Assembly (NCBI RefSeq): GCF_022899935.1
Contig: NZ_JALJCJ010000006.1
Span: 428,508-492,507, forward strand
Direction of reading: 5' to 3'
Source of the DNA: Shinella curvata
GTDB taxonomy: Bacteria > Pseudomonadota > Alphaproteobacteria > Rhizobiales > Rhizobiaceae
Length of the DNA stretch: 64,000 nt
Shown: one piece after another, positions 41,761 through 49,490 of the stretch
Position numbering within the stretch: position 1 is the first letter of the stretch
How the letters are laid out: every line of letters begins with the position of its first letter
The notes under the pieces: model-generated
The model's database searches: none
Seen by the model: the letters and a program-made list of their open reading frames with translations, nothing else
Told to the model about the DNA's origin: nothing
Position numbers and translations under genes: made by a program

Positions 41761-42071
41761 TGAAAGGACCTTTGCTGTTGGCCGCACCGATCTTCTCGCC
41801 CGGCGGTGGAAACGAGGTATTGCTGGAACGCTGTTTTCATGTCCTTGAAACTCGAATAACCGCTCAGGCACGCAAGCCGCGTGATCGTGGCCGGGGAGAC
41901 GCCGCAGGCCTGCGCAACCAAGCGCAGCGATCCGAATGCGGCAACTTCCGGCTTATCGAGAAGCAGCCGCATCGCCTGTTCCGGACGTGTCGAAAACGCA
42001 ATCCGCCTTTCGGCAATCAACTGCTTGAGATCGACGATGCTCGGTGTAGCCTGCTGACCTTTGGAAGGCAT
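41757..42071 (-). CDS. RpiR-type HTH protein lacking the SIS domain
   Basis: About 104 residues containing only the N-terminal RpiR helix-turn-helix (PEQAMRLLLDKPEVAAFGSL, LVAQACGVSPATITRLACLS, YSSFKDMKTAFQQYL). Normal RpiR regulators are about 280 residues with a C-terminal SIS sugar-phosphate-binding domain, which is absent here: after the HTH the frame ends in an unrelated basic tail. ATG 42071 has GAGGAG; an in-frame GTG at 42149 overlaps the iolG-like stop (GTGA) and is possible. Either a truncated gene or a stand-alone DNA-binding module. Its stop overlaps the reductase start by 4 nt. Confidence 0.7.
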   Translation of the reverse strand: MPSKGQQATPSIVDLKQLIAERRIAFSTRPEQAMRLLLDKPEVAAFGSLRLVAQACGVSPATITRLACLSGYSSFKDMKTAFQQYLVSTAGREDRCGQQQRSFQ

Positions 42072-42145
42072 ATCAGATCTCCTCAACGGCGCGCCCAAAC
42101 GCCCTTCCGTAGCGCTTAGCTTACGAAAAGGTCTCTCCAAGGCAC

Positions 42146-43147
42146 TCACTCCAGCACAGAAGCCAGCGAGACCGGGTTGCCCGTCTTGACGGAGAGGGTT
42201 GCCGCCTCCGCCATGGCCAGCGCGGCAACGCCATCATCCAGCGTCACCGGCACAGCATTGCCGCCATTGACAGCCTCGACGAATGCCGCCCACTCGGCCG
42301 CATAGGCCGGCATGTAGCGTTCCAGGAAAAAGTAGGTCGGCTTGGCGCCGGTCACGCCCTGCGTGGTCGATTTCACCACGGTGTTTTCAAGCATGTTCTG
42401 GGCCTGCAGCAGTCCTTCCGACCCCAAGAGCTCGACCCGCTGGTCGTAGCCATAGACGGCACGGCGGCTGTTCTTGATGACAGCGATGCGGCCATCCGCA
42501 TAGGTCAGCGTCACCACGGCTGTATCGACATCCCCTGCCCCACCGATGTCCGGATCGACGATGGACGAGCCAACGGCTGTCACCGTCTTGGGCGCAGCAC
42601 CCATGATGAAGTTCGCCATGTCGAAGTCGTGGATCATCATGTCCCGGAAAAGACCGCCCGAAACCTTGATATAAGCGACCGGCGGGGGGGCCGGATCGAA
42701 GGAGGTGATGGACAACAGCTCGGGCCTGCCGATCTCGCCCGCATCGACGGCGTTCTTCAGCGTCGCGAAATTCGGATCGAAACGCCGGTTGAAGCCGATC
42801 ATCACCGGGCGGCCCGTCGCGGCGACAGCCTTCTGGCAGGCCTGGGCACGAGCAAGGCTGAGATCGACAGGCTTTTCACATAGCACAGCCTTGCTGGCCG
42901 CCGTTGCCCGCTCGATCAGGTCGGAATGGGTGTCGGTGGAGGTGGCAATCAGCACGGCATCGATCGTGCTGTCACTGAGGATGGCGTCCGTGCTGCGCGC
43001 TTCGGCGCCATATTGGGCCGCGATTTTTTCGGCCGCGGCGGTATTGATGTCGGAGATGGCGACAAGCGTGCTGCCGGGGTTTCCAGAGATCGCAGTGGCA
43101 TGCACGCCGGCGATGCGGCCGGCGCCGAGAAGGCCAACTTTAAGCAT
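42146..43147 (-). CDS. Gfo/Idh/MocA-family dehydrogenase, inositol 2-dehydrogenase-like
   Basis: 333 residues: Rossmann domain with GLLGAGRIAGVHA, the CEKPVDLS Lys-Pro motif at the active site, and a C-terminal domain containing GGLFRDMMIHDFDMANFIMG with the catalytic Asp-x3-His region. Closest in look to myo-inositol 2-dehydrogenase (IolG). It oxidises a sugar or cyclitol hydroxyl with NAD(P). Lies 17 nt after the PanB-like gene. Other iol genes (iolE, iolB, iolD) are not present, so inositol itself need not be the substrate. Confidence 0.9.
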   Translation of the reverse strand: MLKVGLLGAGRIAGVHATAISGNPGSTLVAISDINTAAAEKIAAQYGAEARSTDAILSDSTIDAVLIATSTDTHSDLIERATAASKAVLCEKPVDLSLARAQACQKAVAATGRPVMIGFNRRFDPNFATLKNAVDAGEIGRPELLSITSFDPAPPPVAYIKVSGGLFRDMMIHDFDMANFIMGAAPKTVTAVGSSIVDPDIGGAGDVDTAVVTLTYADGRIAVIKNSRRAVYGYDQRVELLGSEGLLQAQNMLENTVVKSTTQGVTGAKPTYFFLERYMPAYAAEWAAFVEAVNGGNAVPVTLDDGVAALAMAEAATLSVKTGNPVSLASVLE

Positions 43148-43164
43148 GGGATTTTCCTTTATGA

Positions 43165-43989
43165 TCAGAGACCGAACTCGGTCTTGAAAGCGTTGAATTC
43201 CGTGTCGCAGATCGCGACGTTGTGTCGTGGTTGCGGATAGGCACCGGAGTTGACGTCAGCAATGAACTCGCGGAAAGCCTCGATGCGCTCCCGCTGCAGT
43301 CTGTCGAATTCGGCGGCGAAGTTTCGATAGGTCTTGGCATGGCGCGGCCGGTGGCCATCGGTATGGCCGAGCACATCTTCGGCGAAAAGATATTGCGCAT
43401 CCGCTCCCGGCCCGGCTCCCATGCCGAGCATGATCATCGACGTGTTCTGCGAAATCAGCTCGCCGACGCGATCAGGAACGACTTCCAGTTCCGCGCCAAA
43501 ACAACCGATCGCCTCGAGTTGCTTGACCTGACGGAACACCTCGACAGCCTCCTGCGTCGTCTTGCCGACCGCGCGAAACCCGGTCCAGGTGATGTAGGAC
43601 GGAATGAGCCCGACATGGGCGACGATCGGGACATGATTGTCGCAAAGCACCTTCTGGATATCCAGCGAGGCGGCGCAGTAGAAGCAATCACCACCCATGG
43701 CGGCAAAATGGTAGGCGGCGCGCAGATAATCCTCGGCGGTCGCCAGCGGACGCCCCTCGAATTTGCCCCAGCCGCCATAGGGAAGCCCGACCTGTACGAA
43801 GCAGCGGCCGGCCGCAGCGCGCATCTCGGGCGAGAAGAAACGACCTTCGATCGACAGCATGTGAATGCCCGCCGCGTCCGCAGCAGCAGCTTCCTCCAGC
43901 GTCGTGACATAGAGCATGGAAATTTTTTCGCCGCGCGCCTTCATGGCGCGGATGTCGGCAACCGTCGGGCGGGTACTCTTATGAACCAT
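43165..43989 (-). CDS. PanB-like protein (ketopantoate hydroxymethyltransferase superfamily), divergent
   Basis: 274 residues of the PanB/PEP-mutase-like TIM barrel. Alignable landmarks with E. coli PanB are AHVGLIPSYI (GHLGLTPQSV in PanB), ELEVVPDRVGELIS with the Glu181 equivalent, and MGAGPGADAQYLFAEDVLG. By eye, however, the Mg2+ ligands of PanB appear missing: TAYD is replaced by LYVTT and LADLPF by QVGLPY. It is therefore probably not a pantothenate enzyme but a relative doing other aldol, retro-aldol or lyase chemistry. ATG 43989 lies 4 nt after the Hyi-like gene. Confidence 0.75.
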   Translation of the reverse strand: MVHKSTRPTVADIRAMKARGEKISMLYVTTLEEAAAADAAGIHMLSIEGRFFSPEMRAAAGRCFVQVGLPYGGWGKFEGRPLATAEDYLRAAYHFAAMGGDCFYCAASLDIQKVLCDNHVPIVAHVGLIPSYITWTGFRAVGKTTQEAVEVFRQVKQLEAIGCFGAELEVVPDRVGELISQNTSMIMLGMGAGPGADAQYLFAEDVLGHTDGHRPRHAKTYRNFAAEFDRLQRERIEAFREFIADVNSGAYPQPRHNVAICDTEFNAFKTEFGL

Positions 43990-43993
43990 AGGA

Positions 43994-44773
43994 TCACACC
44001 GTGAATGCGTTGCGGAAGGCTTCAAGGGCGGTTTCCGGATCACCGGAGGCGAAGGCCTCCATGCCGACCGGGCCAGCGTAACCCATTGCCTTCAGGGCTT
44101 TTGCGATGCCGTGCCAGTTCACTTCCCCCGTGCCGGGTTCGCACCGACCGGGCACATCCGCCACCTGGATTTCACCAATCCAGGGAAGGCACTTGCGGCA
44201 CAGTTCGATCAAATTCCCTTCGCCGATCTGCGCATGATAGAGGTCGAGGTTCAGCCGCAGGCGCGGATGATCAATGCTGGAAACCAGCGCCAGCGTATCT
44301 TCGGCCCGACCGAAGGGCACACCGGGATGGTCCACCGGCAAGTTGAGATTTTCCAGCGTGAAGGTGACGTTTTCCTCTTCCGCCATCTCGACGATGCGGG
44401 AAAGCGTATCGCGCGCCTTGAGCCACATGGCCCCGGTGACGACCTCGATCGGCTGCACGGGAAGACCACCCTCGCCAAGGCCAGTCCCATGAAGGTTAAG
44501 CCGTTGGACAACGAGACGCTTGCCGACCTGCGCCGTCTCCCGGGCGGTCCGCAACAGCTCGGCCGCACCGTCATCGTCCGTCAGGCGGCCGGTCAGATAG
44601 CCATTCATGATGGTGAAGGTAGCGCCGGTGGCTTCGAGTTTCGCCAGGTCATGCTCCGGCCAGTTCCAGAGGCCGACACCGAAACCCATTTCCTTGAGAC
44701 GAGAGGCGCGCCATTCGATGGGGCGATCCCGCCAGATCATTTCGGCGCAAGCCGCTAAAGCAAACTGTGTCAT
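43994..44773 (-). CDS. hydroxypyruvate isomerase-like TIM barrel
   Basis: 259-residue sugar-isomerase-type (xylose-isomerase-like) barrel resembling Hyi: ERMIWRDRP-like N-terminus (CAEMIWRDRPIEWRASRLKE), the metal-site regions VTFTLENLNLPVDHPG (Glu), LRLNLDLYHAQIGEGN (Asp-x-x-His), EIQVADVPGR and PVGMEAF. Such enzymes isomerise 2-keto/aldo sugar acids. The usual Hyi GxxNR signature is not exact, so the substrate may differ from hydroxypyruvate. Lies 4 nt after the Rieske ferredoxin gene and 4 nt before the PanB-like gene. Confidence 0.83.
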   Translation of the reverse strand: MTQFALAACAEMIWRDRPIEWRASRLKEMGFGVGLWNWPEHDLAKLEATGATFTIMNGYLTGRLTDDDGAAELLRTARETAQVGKRLVVQRLNLHGTGLGEGGLPVQPIEVVTGAMWLKARDTLSRIVEMAEEENVTFTLENLNLPVDHPGVPFGRAEDTLALVSSIDHPRLRLNLDLYHAQIGEGNLIELCRKCLPWIGEIQVADVPGRCEPGTGEVNWHGIAKALKAMGYAGPVGMEAFASGDPETALEAFRNAFTV

Positions 44774-44777
44774 ATGA

Positions 44778-45089
44778 TCAGATCTCTATAAAAACGTCGC
44801 CATTCTCGACCTTCACAGGCCAAGTTCGGAGGTTGATGCAGGCAGGCGCACGTTTCGCCTCGCCGGTCTTGTAGTCGAAATGCGCGCTGTGCTTCGGACA
44901 CTCGATGGTTCCATCCATCACGAGACCATCGGCCAGATGCACATGCTCGTGCGTGCAGATGCCATCGATGCAGAAGAACTCGTCTTCAGGGCTGCGGACC
45001 ACCAGAAAGGTGCGTCCGCCATGATCGAAACGGATCTGCTCTTCGAGTTCGACGTCGTCGGTTGCGCAGGCACGGGTCCAGGTCCCCAT
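44778..45089 (-). CDS. Rieske-type [2Fe-2S] ferredoxin
   Basis: 103 residues with the Rieske cluster ligands Cys45-x-His47 and Cys64-x2-His67 (GICTHEHVHL and IECPKHSAHFD). Of the kind that donates electrons to oxygenases (BphA3-like). ATG 45089 with AGGAAGAG. Its electron source should be the FAD reductase further down the operon. It is placed between the transporter ATPase and the isomerase-like gene. Confidence 0.93.
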   Translation of the reverse strand: MGTWTRACATDDVELEEQIRFDHGGRTFLVVRSPEDEFFCIDGICTHEHVHLADGLVMDGTIECPKHSAHFDYKTGEAKRAPACINLRTWPVKVENGDVFIEI

Positions 45090-45130
45090 TCTCTCTTCCT
45101 TTGGCATTTGGATTTTTGGTGGTGCGGCGA

Positions 45131-45958
45131 TCAGCCCGCCGCACCGGAAAGCTGTGGCGCGTGGCCGTCATGGGTTGCGATGTAGCCGTCGATCTGCGCC
45201 TCGAGCTCCGCCATGGTCTCACCGCCGGCCATCAGATCGGTAATCTCCTCGCGGGTCTTCTCGCCCTTGCGGAAATCGGCAGCGATCGCGCCGCGGATCA
45301 ACACTGCGAAATGATCGCCCACCGCCATGGCGTGCATGACCTGATGGGTGATGAAGACAACCGCCAGGCCCCGACGCTTCGCCTCGTTGACGATACGCAG
45401 AACGTGCGTTGCCTGCTTGACGCCAAGGGCCGCGGTCGGCTCGTCGAGGATCAGCACTTTCGCGCCGAAATGCACGGCGCGGGCAATGGCAAGCGACTGT
45501 CGCTCCCCACCCGAGAGACCGCCGACAAGACGATCCCCATCATCGATGCGGGTAATACCGAAATCCTGGATCGCCTTGATGGCCACGGCATTTGCCTTTT
45601 GGCGATCGAAGATCTTGAACGGTCCCCACCCCTTGGTCGGCTCGACACCGACAAAAAAGCTGCGACCGATCGACATCAGCGGAAATGTGCCGCCAAACTG
45701 ATGCACCGTGGCAATGCCGCGAGTACTGGCGTCGCGCGGGCCGGTAAACTCGACGGGTTGCCCTTCCATCTCCATGGTGCCGGAGTTTGGACGATAGACA
45801 CCTGAGAGCGTCTTGATCAGCGTCGACTTGCCGGCGCCATTGTCGCCGAGCAGGCACAGAACCTCGCCTGGACAGATATCGAGCGAGATGTCGTTGAGGA
45901 CATCGATCGGGCCGAAGGACTTGCAGATATTCTTGAGCTTCAGGATTGGAGTAGCCAC
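45131..45958 (-). CDS. ABC transporter ATP-binding protein, single-domain sugar type
   Basis: 275 residues with Walker A GDNGAGKST, signature GGLSGGERQSLAIARA, Walker B VLILDEPTAAL and switch His (VVFITHQV). One nucleotide-binding domain only, like FrcA. The start is GTG 45958 (AGTGAGG 7 nt upstream), 8 nt after the permease stop; the much longer open frame upstream runs through the permease and is spurious. The C-terminus (about 245-275) has an extra acidic tail. Confidence 0.92.
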   Translation of the reverse strand: MATPILKLKNICKSFGPIDVLNDISLDICPGEVLCLLGDNGAGKSTLIKTLSGVYRPNSGTMEMEGQPVEFTGPRDASTRGIATVHQFGGTFPLMSIGRSFFVGVEPTKGWGPFKIFDRQKANAVAIKAIQDFGITRIDDGDRLVGGLSGGERQSLAIARAVHFGAKVLILDEPTAALGVKQATHVLRIVNEAKRRGLAVVFITHQVMHAMAVGDHFAVLIRGAIAADFRKGEKTREEITDLMAGGETMAELEAQIDGYIATHDGHAPQLSGAAG

Positions 45959-45966
45959 GACCGACC

Positions 45967-47022
45967 TCACTTCTTCTTCGGCGAATAGGAGAGCGCCATG
46001 CTGCGGAAGGTGTTGTTCATCAACACGGCCAGCAACAGCATCACGCCGATGATGAGGCTCGACCAGTTGCGGTCGAATGATGTGAAGTAGATGCCCTGGT
46101 TGACGACGGCGAAGGTAATGGTTCCGAAGAAGATCCCGACGATCGAGCCGAAACCGCCGGTCAGCAGCACGCCACCCACGACCACCGATATGATCGAGTT
46201 GAAGATGAAGGACATGCCGGCCGAGACCTGCGCCGAATTGAACAGGATGGCCTGACACATGCCGACGAAGGCAGCACTTGTCGAGGAAAGCACGAAGAGC
46301 GCGATGGTGAGTTTTGCCGTCGGAATACCGGCATTGCGGGCGCTGACCCGATCCCCACCCATGGCGAAAATCCAGTTGCCGTAGGGCGAATAGTGGATGA
46401 CGTAGATGTAGAGCGCCGTCAGGGCCAGCCACCAGAAGATGATGACCTGGAACGTGTTGGCGACGAACTGGCCGAAGAAGAACTTCGCCAGTTCCGGTGC
46501 CTTCAGCGCGACGCTTGTGGTGCCGGTCAGCAGAACGGAAAGCCCAAGCACGAGGCCGGCGACAGCAAAGAGAGTGCCGAGCGTGACAATCAGCGACGGC
46601 ACATTGGTGCGAACCACGAGAAACCCGTTCACCAGCCCGACAAACACACCAAGCCCGAGTGAAGCGGCGATCCCGATCCAGATCGGCAAGCCATAATAAC
46701 CCGAGATGATCGCAACCGTCATCGAGCCGGCAGGGATCATCGAGCCGATGGAGATATCGAGTTCACCGGCGATCATCAGGAGGCCGATCGGAAAGGCAAC
46801 GATACCAAGATTGGCCGCAACGTTCAGCCAGCTTGCGGCACCTGCGGGCTTCAGGAACTCAAGACTCCCGAAAACAAGAAAGAAGACGAAGACGCCGAAC
46901 AGGCCGAGAAAGGCGCCGGCTTCCGGCCGGCGAAACAGCCCGCCGACGGAAAAGCTGGCGGCGGGTGAAGTGATCGGTGTCTGGACCATGGCGATCGGTT
47001 GGCTTGCGGTTTTGGAATTCAT
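45967..47022 (-). CDS. ABC transporter permease, ribose type
   Basis: 351 residues, about nine membrane segments, RbsC class with the MIAGELDISIGSMIPAGS motif and the loop FAMGGDRVSARNAGIPTAKL. A 35-residue N-terminal cytosolic extension precedes the first membrane segment. ATG 47022 with GGGGAACC. It follows the binding-protein gene after an 80-nt gap that contains a 12-bp stem-loop. Confidence 0.93.
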   Translation of the reverse strand: MNSKTASQPIAMVQTPITSPAASFSVGGLFRRPEAGAFLGLFGVFVFFLVFGSLEFLKPAGAASWLNVAANLGIVAFPIGLLMIAGELDISIGSMIPAGSMTVAIISGYYGLPIWIGIAASLGLGVFVGLVNGFLVVRTNVPSLIVTLGTLFAVAGLVLGLSVLLTGTTSVALKAPELAKFFFGQFVANTFQVIIFWWLALTALYIYVIHYSPYGNWIFAMGGDRVSARNAGIPTAKLTIALFVLSSTSAAFVGMCQAILFNSAQVSAGMSFIFNSIISVVVGGVLLTGGFGSIVGIFFGTITFAVVNQGIYFTSFDRNWSSLIIGVMLLLAVLMNNTFRSMALSYSPKKK

Positions 47023-47057
47023 GATGGTTCCCCTTCCCGGTTTCCAGGCTGCAGCAG

Positions 47058-47088
47058 GGCCGCTCCCTGGGAGGTGCAGGGAGCGGCC
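47058..47088 (-). repeat. 12-bp perfect stem-loop between binding-protein and permease genes
   Basis: GGCCGCTCCCTG (47058-47069) pairs fully with CAGGGAGCGGCC (47077-47088) around a 7-nt loop. No U-run follows on the minus strand. Likely a 3' stabiliser or partial terminator after the binding-protein message. Confidence 0.75.
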
Positions 47089-47102
47089 GGTGAGCATGCG
47101 CG

Positions 47103-48077
47103 TTACCGCGCGCCCTTCGAGACGCCGGAAAGCGTCGAGTCGATGTTGGAGGCATCGACGATGCCCGGGCCGGTCAGCACCGGCTTCACGGGGAGATCCG
47201 TCCCGAAATCAATATGGGAGGCGAGCAGCGTGACGGAGAGAAGCGACTGCAGATAGGGTTGCTGGTCGATCGCAAAGAGCTGGGCGCTGTTCTTGATACG
47301 GTCGAGGGCCGCCTCGTTGAAATCGAATGAGCCAAGCTTGACGTTTTCGACCTTGCCGGCCTGCTGAATGCCGCTTGCCGCCGCATCCGCATCTCCTGCG
47401 CCGATGGTGATGACGCCATCAATCGTGCCATCCTGCGTCAACGTCGCCTTCACGGCTTCGGCAATCGCCGTCGGATCGCCGAAGCTCGTGGCCGGTAGAG
47501 GCAGCTGCTTTCCTGCGCCGCCTGCCTTGGTTACACCGTCGATCACGCCCTTGCAGCGGGCTTCCTGGTTGGCGCTGCCCGGCAACGTGTTGACGCAGAG
47601 GACATTCTTCTGGCCGCCCTTGCCGAAATATTCACCGCCGGCAACACCGGCAAGATATTCGTCCGAACCGACATAGTTGATGGCACCCAGTTCCTTCGCC
47701 TTTTCGAGCGAGCCGGCATTCATGAGGATGACCTTGATACCGGCATCGACTGCGGCCTTGATCGCCTCGTCTTCGGCTTCCGGCACCCAGTTCGGAATGA
47801 CGATACCGGTCACACCCTGGCTAATGGCGGTGCGGATCAACCCGGCGGCATCCGGGCCGAGATTGTCGTAAGTCTGCAGTTGCAGATAGCTCACCTCGCC
47901 GCCATTCGCTTCAACGACGAAGCGGCTGTCATCGACCCCTTTCTTGATCTTGGTCCAGAAAGCATCGTCGGTCTTGCCGCCGACAACGGCGATATCGGCA
48001 GCAAAAACAGCCCCTGCCGTGAGACAGATGGCAACGGTGGTCGCTAGCGCCTTGGTCATGGTGGTCAGCAGTGTCAT
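47103..48077 (-). CDS. periplasmic substrate-binding protein, sugar type
   Basis: 324 residues with a signal peptide (cleavage near AGAVFA|AD) and the RbsB-like fold: IAVVGGKTDDAFWTKIKKGV, TGIVIPNWVPEAEDEAIKAA, NYVGSDEYLAGVAGGEYFGK, ITIGAGDADAAASGIQQAGK. ATG 48077 is preceded by GGAGGAG. It is the recognition component of the importer in this operon; the aromatic and acidic residues of the pocket cannot be assigned a ligand by eye. Confidence 0.92.
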   Translation of the reverse strand: MTLLTTMTKALATTVAICLTAGAVFAADIAVVGGKTDDAFWTKIKKGVDDSRFVVEANGGEVSYLQLQTYDNLGPDAAGLIRTAISQGVTGIVIPNWVPEAEDEAIKAAVDAGIKVILMNAGSLEKAKELGAINYVGSDEYLAGVAGGEYFGKGGQKNVLCVNTLPGSANQEARCKGVIDGVTKAGGAGKQLPLPATSFGDPTAIAEAVKATLTQDGTIDGVITIGAGDADAAASGIQQAGKVENVKLGSFDFNEAALDRIKNSAQLFAIDQQPYLQSLLSVTLLASHIDFGTDLPVKPVLTGPGIVDASNIDSTLSGVSKGAR

Positions 48078-48179
48078 CGGGTTCTCCTCCCCAGTTTCCG
48101 CCGGATGGCGGGCTTCAAAAAAGCTGCAGTTTTCCATTGGCGCCCGCCTCCTCGCGAGCGCCATGGGATTTCAGAAAGA

Positions 48180-49202
48180 TCAGGAGCTGGCGCGCGCCGC
48201 CTTGGCGTTCATGCGCGCCTTCTTCTTTTCGAAGCGGGCCTCCATCTGCGCATCGCCTTCCTTGGTGCCGTCGTGCCAGGTGCCAAGCCACTTATCGAGC
48301 GGGATCAGGCCATCGCCGCCGTAGTTCACCTCGAAGTATTTGTGATGCAGGTAATGGGCGTAGGCATGGGTATCGAGCGGTGTTTCCTCGGTGATTTCGA
48401 GCTTGTCGAAGCCGATATGACCATTGACCGCGCCGAAGCCGGCAATGTGAAGCTGGAACATCGCGACTACAGGGTTCGACGGAATGACCAGGTGCCAGAG
48501 AGCGACAGCGTGATAGAGGAAACCTTCGACCGGGTGCATCGAGAGAGAGGACCAAGGCGATGGGTTGACCGAATTGTGGTGTACCGAATGGATCCAGCGA
48601 TAAAGCGGCCCCCAATGGATCAGCCGGTGGATGATGAAGAAATGCACCTCATGGATCATCGGGGCGACGGCAACGAGAAATGCGAGATAGTACGGGTTTT
48701 CGGCCCAGCTCAGCCACGGAACCCAGCCATTGGCAAAGACCCAGAGAAACCCTACCTCCACCACCGTCCAGAGCGGGATCGACAGGAAAAACGAGCGCAT
48801 GAAATTGTCGATGTTCTGGCTCTTGAACCAGAAAACGTCGGATGGCTGCTCGCCGGGGAATTTGGCGTTGTACTTGAAACGGTTGCCCTGCTTGCGCTTG
48901 ACATAGAAGAACAGCTCCACCGAACCGTAGAAGACGAAGATGGCCGCCGCATTCACCGCGTAGAGCCAGAGCGCCCAGCCCCAGCTCAGCGTTTTCATCA
49001 CCTCCACATCCGGCACGACATAGAACCAATAGAGAAGTGCCGTCGCCATATGGAAGGCGTTCCACGGCCAGATATACTCCGGTAGCCATTTCAAAACGGA
49101 CGGGATCCTTGGTGGCCATGCCCAGAACGGCGCGATCTCGATCCGCCCGTTCGGCGCCCAGTCGCCGCGCTTGTTGCGCTTCCCGTATTTGAGATCATCC
49201 AT
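48180..49202 (-). CDS. membrane fatty-acid-hydroxylase/sterol-desaturase family oxygenase
   Basis: 340-residue integral membrane protein of the di-iron hydroxylase superfamily. Histidine boxes: HEVHFFIIHRLIH (184-196), HSVHH (205-209), a middle His pair (223, 262) and HYLHHK (283-287), the set that binds a non-haem di-iron centre. At least four membrane segments. Catalyses O2-dependent hydroxylation, desaturation or ether/methyl cleavage in family members. First gene of the operon, divergent from the LacI regulator; the operon also encodes a Rieske ferredoxin and its reductase. The 102 nt to the binding-protein gene leave room for a second promoter. Substrate unknown. Confidence 0.9.
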   Translation of the reverse strand: MDDLKYGKRNKRGDWAPNGRIEIAPFWAWPPRIPSVLKWLPEYIWPWNAFHMATALLYWFYVVPDVEVMKTLSWGWALWLYAVNAAAIFVFYGSVELFFYVKRKQGNRFKYNAKFPGEQPSDVFWFKSQNIDNFMRSFFLSIPLWTVVEVGFLWVFANGWVPWLSWAENPYYLAFLVAVAPMIHEVHFFIIHRLIHWGPLYRWIHSVHHNSVNPSPWSSLSMHPVEGFLYHAVALWHLVIPSNPVVAMFQLHIAGFGAVNGHIGFDKLEITEETPLDTHAYAHYLHHKYFEVNYGGDGLIPLDKWLGTWHDGTKEGDAQMEARFEKKKARMNAKAARASS

Positions 49203-49462
49203 CGTCCTGCCTCCCGGACGCCCTGCGTCCAATGCTCCTGATACCGGGAGAAAGCTTGCATGCGGACATGGCTCGGCCGTTCTCGGACAAGAGCCCAAGC
49301 CGCATCAATCAGCCATGTCGAATGCATTTCCTCCCGGGCGGCGGAGCTTCGTGCCCACCCGCCGTCGTCTGGAAACGACAATGCCAACTTGACGTCCGTT
49401 AAATCAAGACGCATCTCTTGAGAGAGAGACATTCGTGTCATTCGTCTCAGAATTTCGATCAA

Positions 49463-49481
49463 ATGATATTTTTCATATCAT
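49463..49481. promoter_or_regulatory. candidate LacI-type operator
   Basis: ATGATAT-TTTTC-ATATCAT, perfect 7-bp arms with a 5-bp spacer, ending 9 nt before the lacI-type start codon in the 288-nt divergent region. A further weaker repeat, CTTGA-N11-TCAAG, lies at 49388-49408. Autoregulation and control of the divergent operon are likely (inference). Confidence 0.5.
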
Positions 49482-49490
49482 GAGGCTTCC

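Noticed and set aside
45959..46432. N-terminal extension of the ATPase frame upstream of 45958
   Set aside because: It lies entirely over the permease gene; GTG 45958 with its own ribosome site gives the normal ATPase start.
48078..48179. Terminator between the hydroxylase and binding-protein genes
   Set aside because: A run of T near a GC-rich imperfect hairpin is visible, but stem and U-run are not in the order needed on the minus strand.
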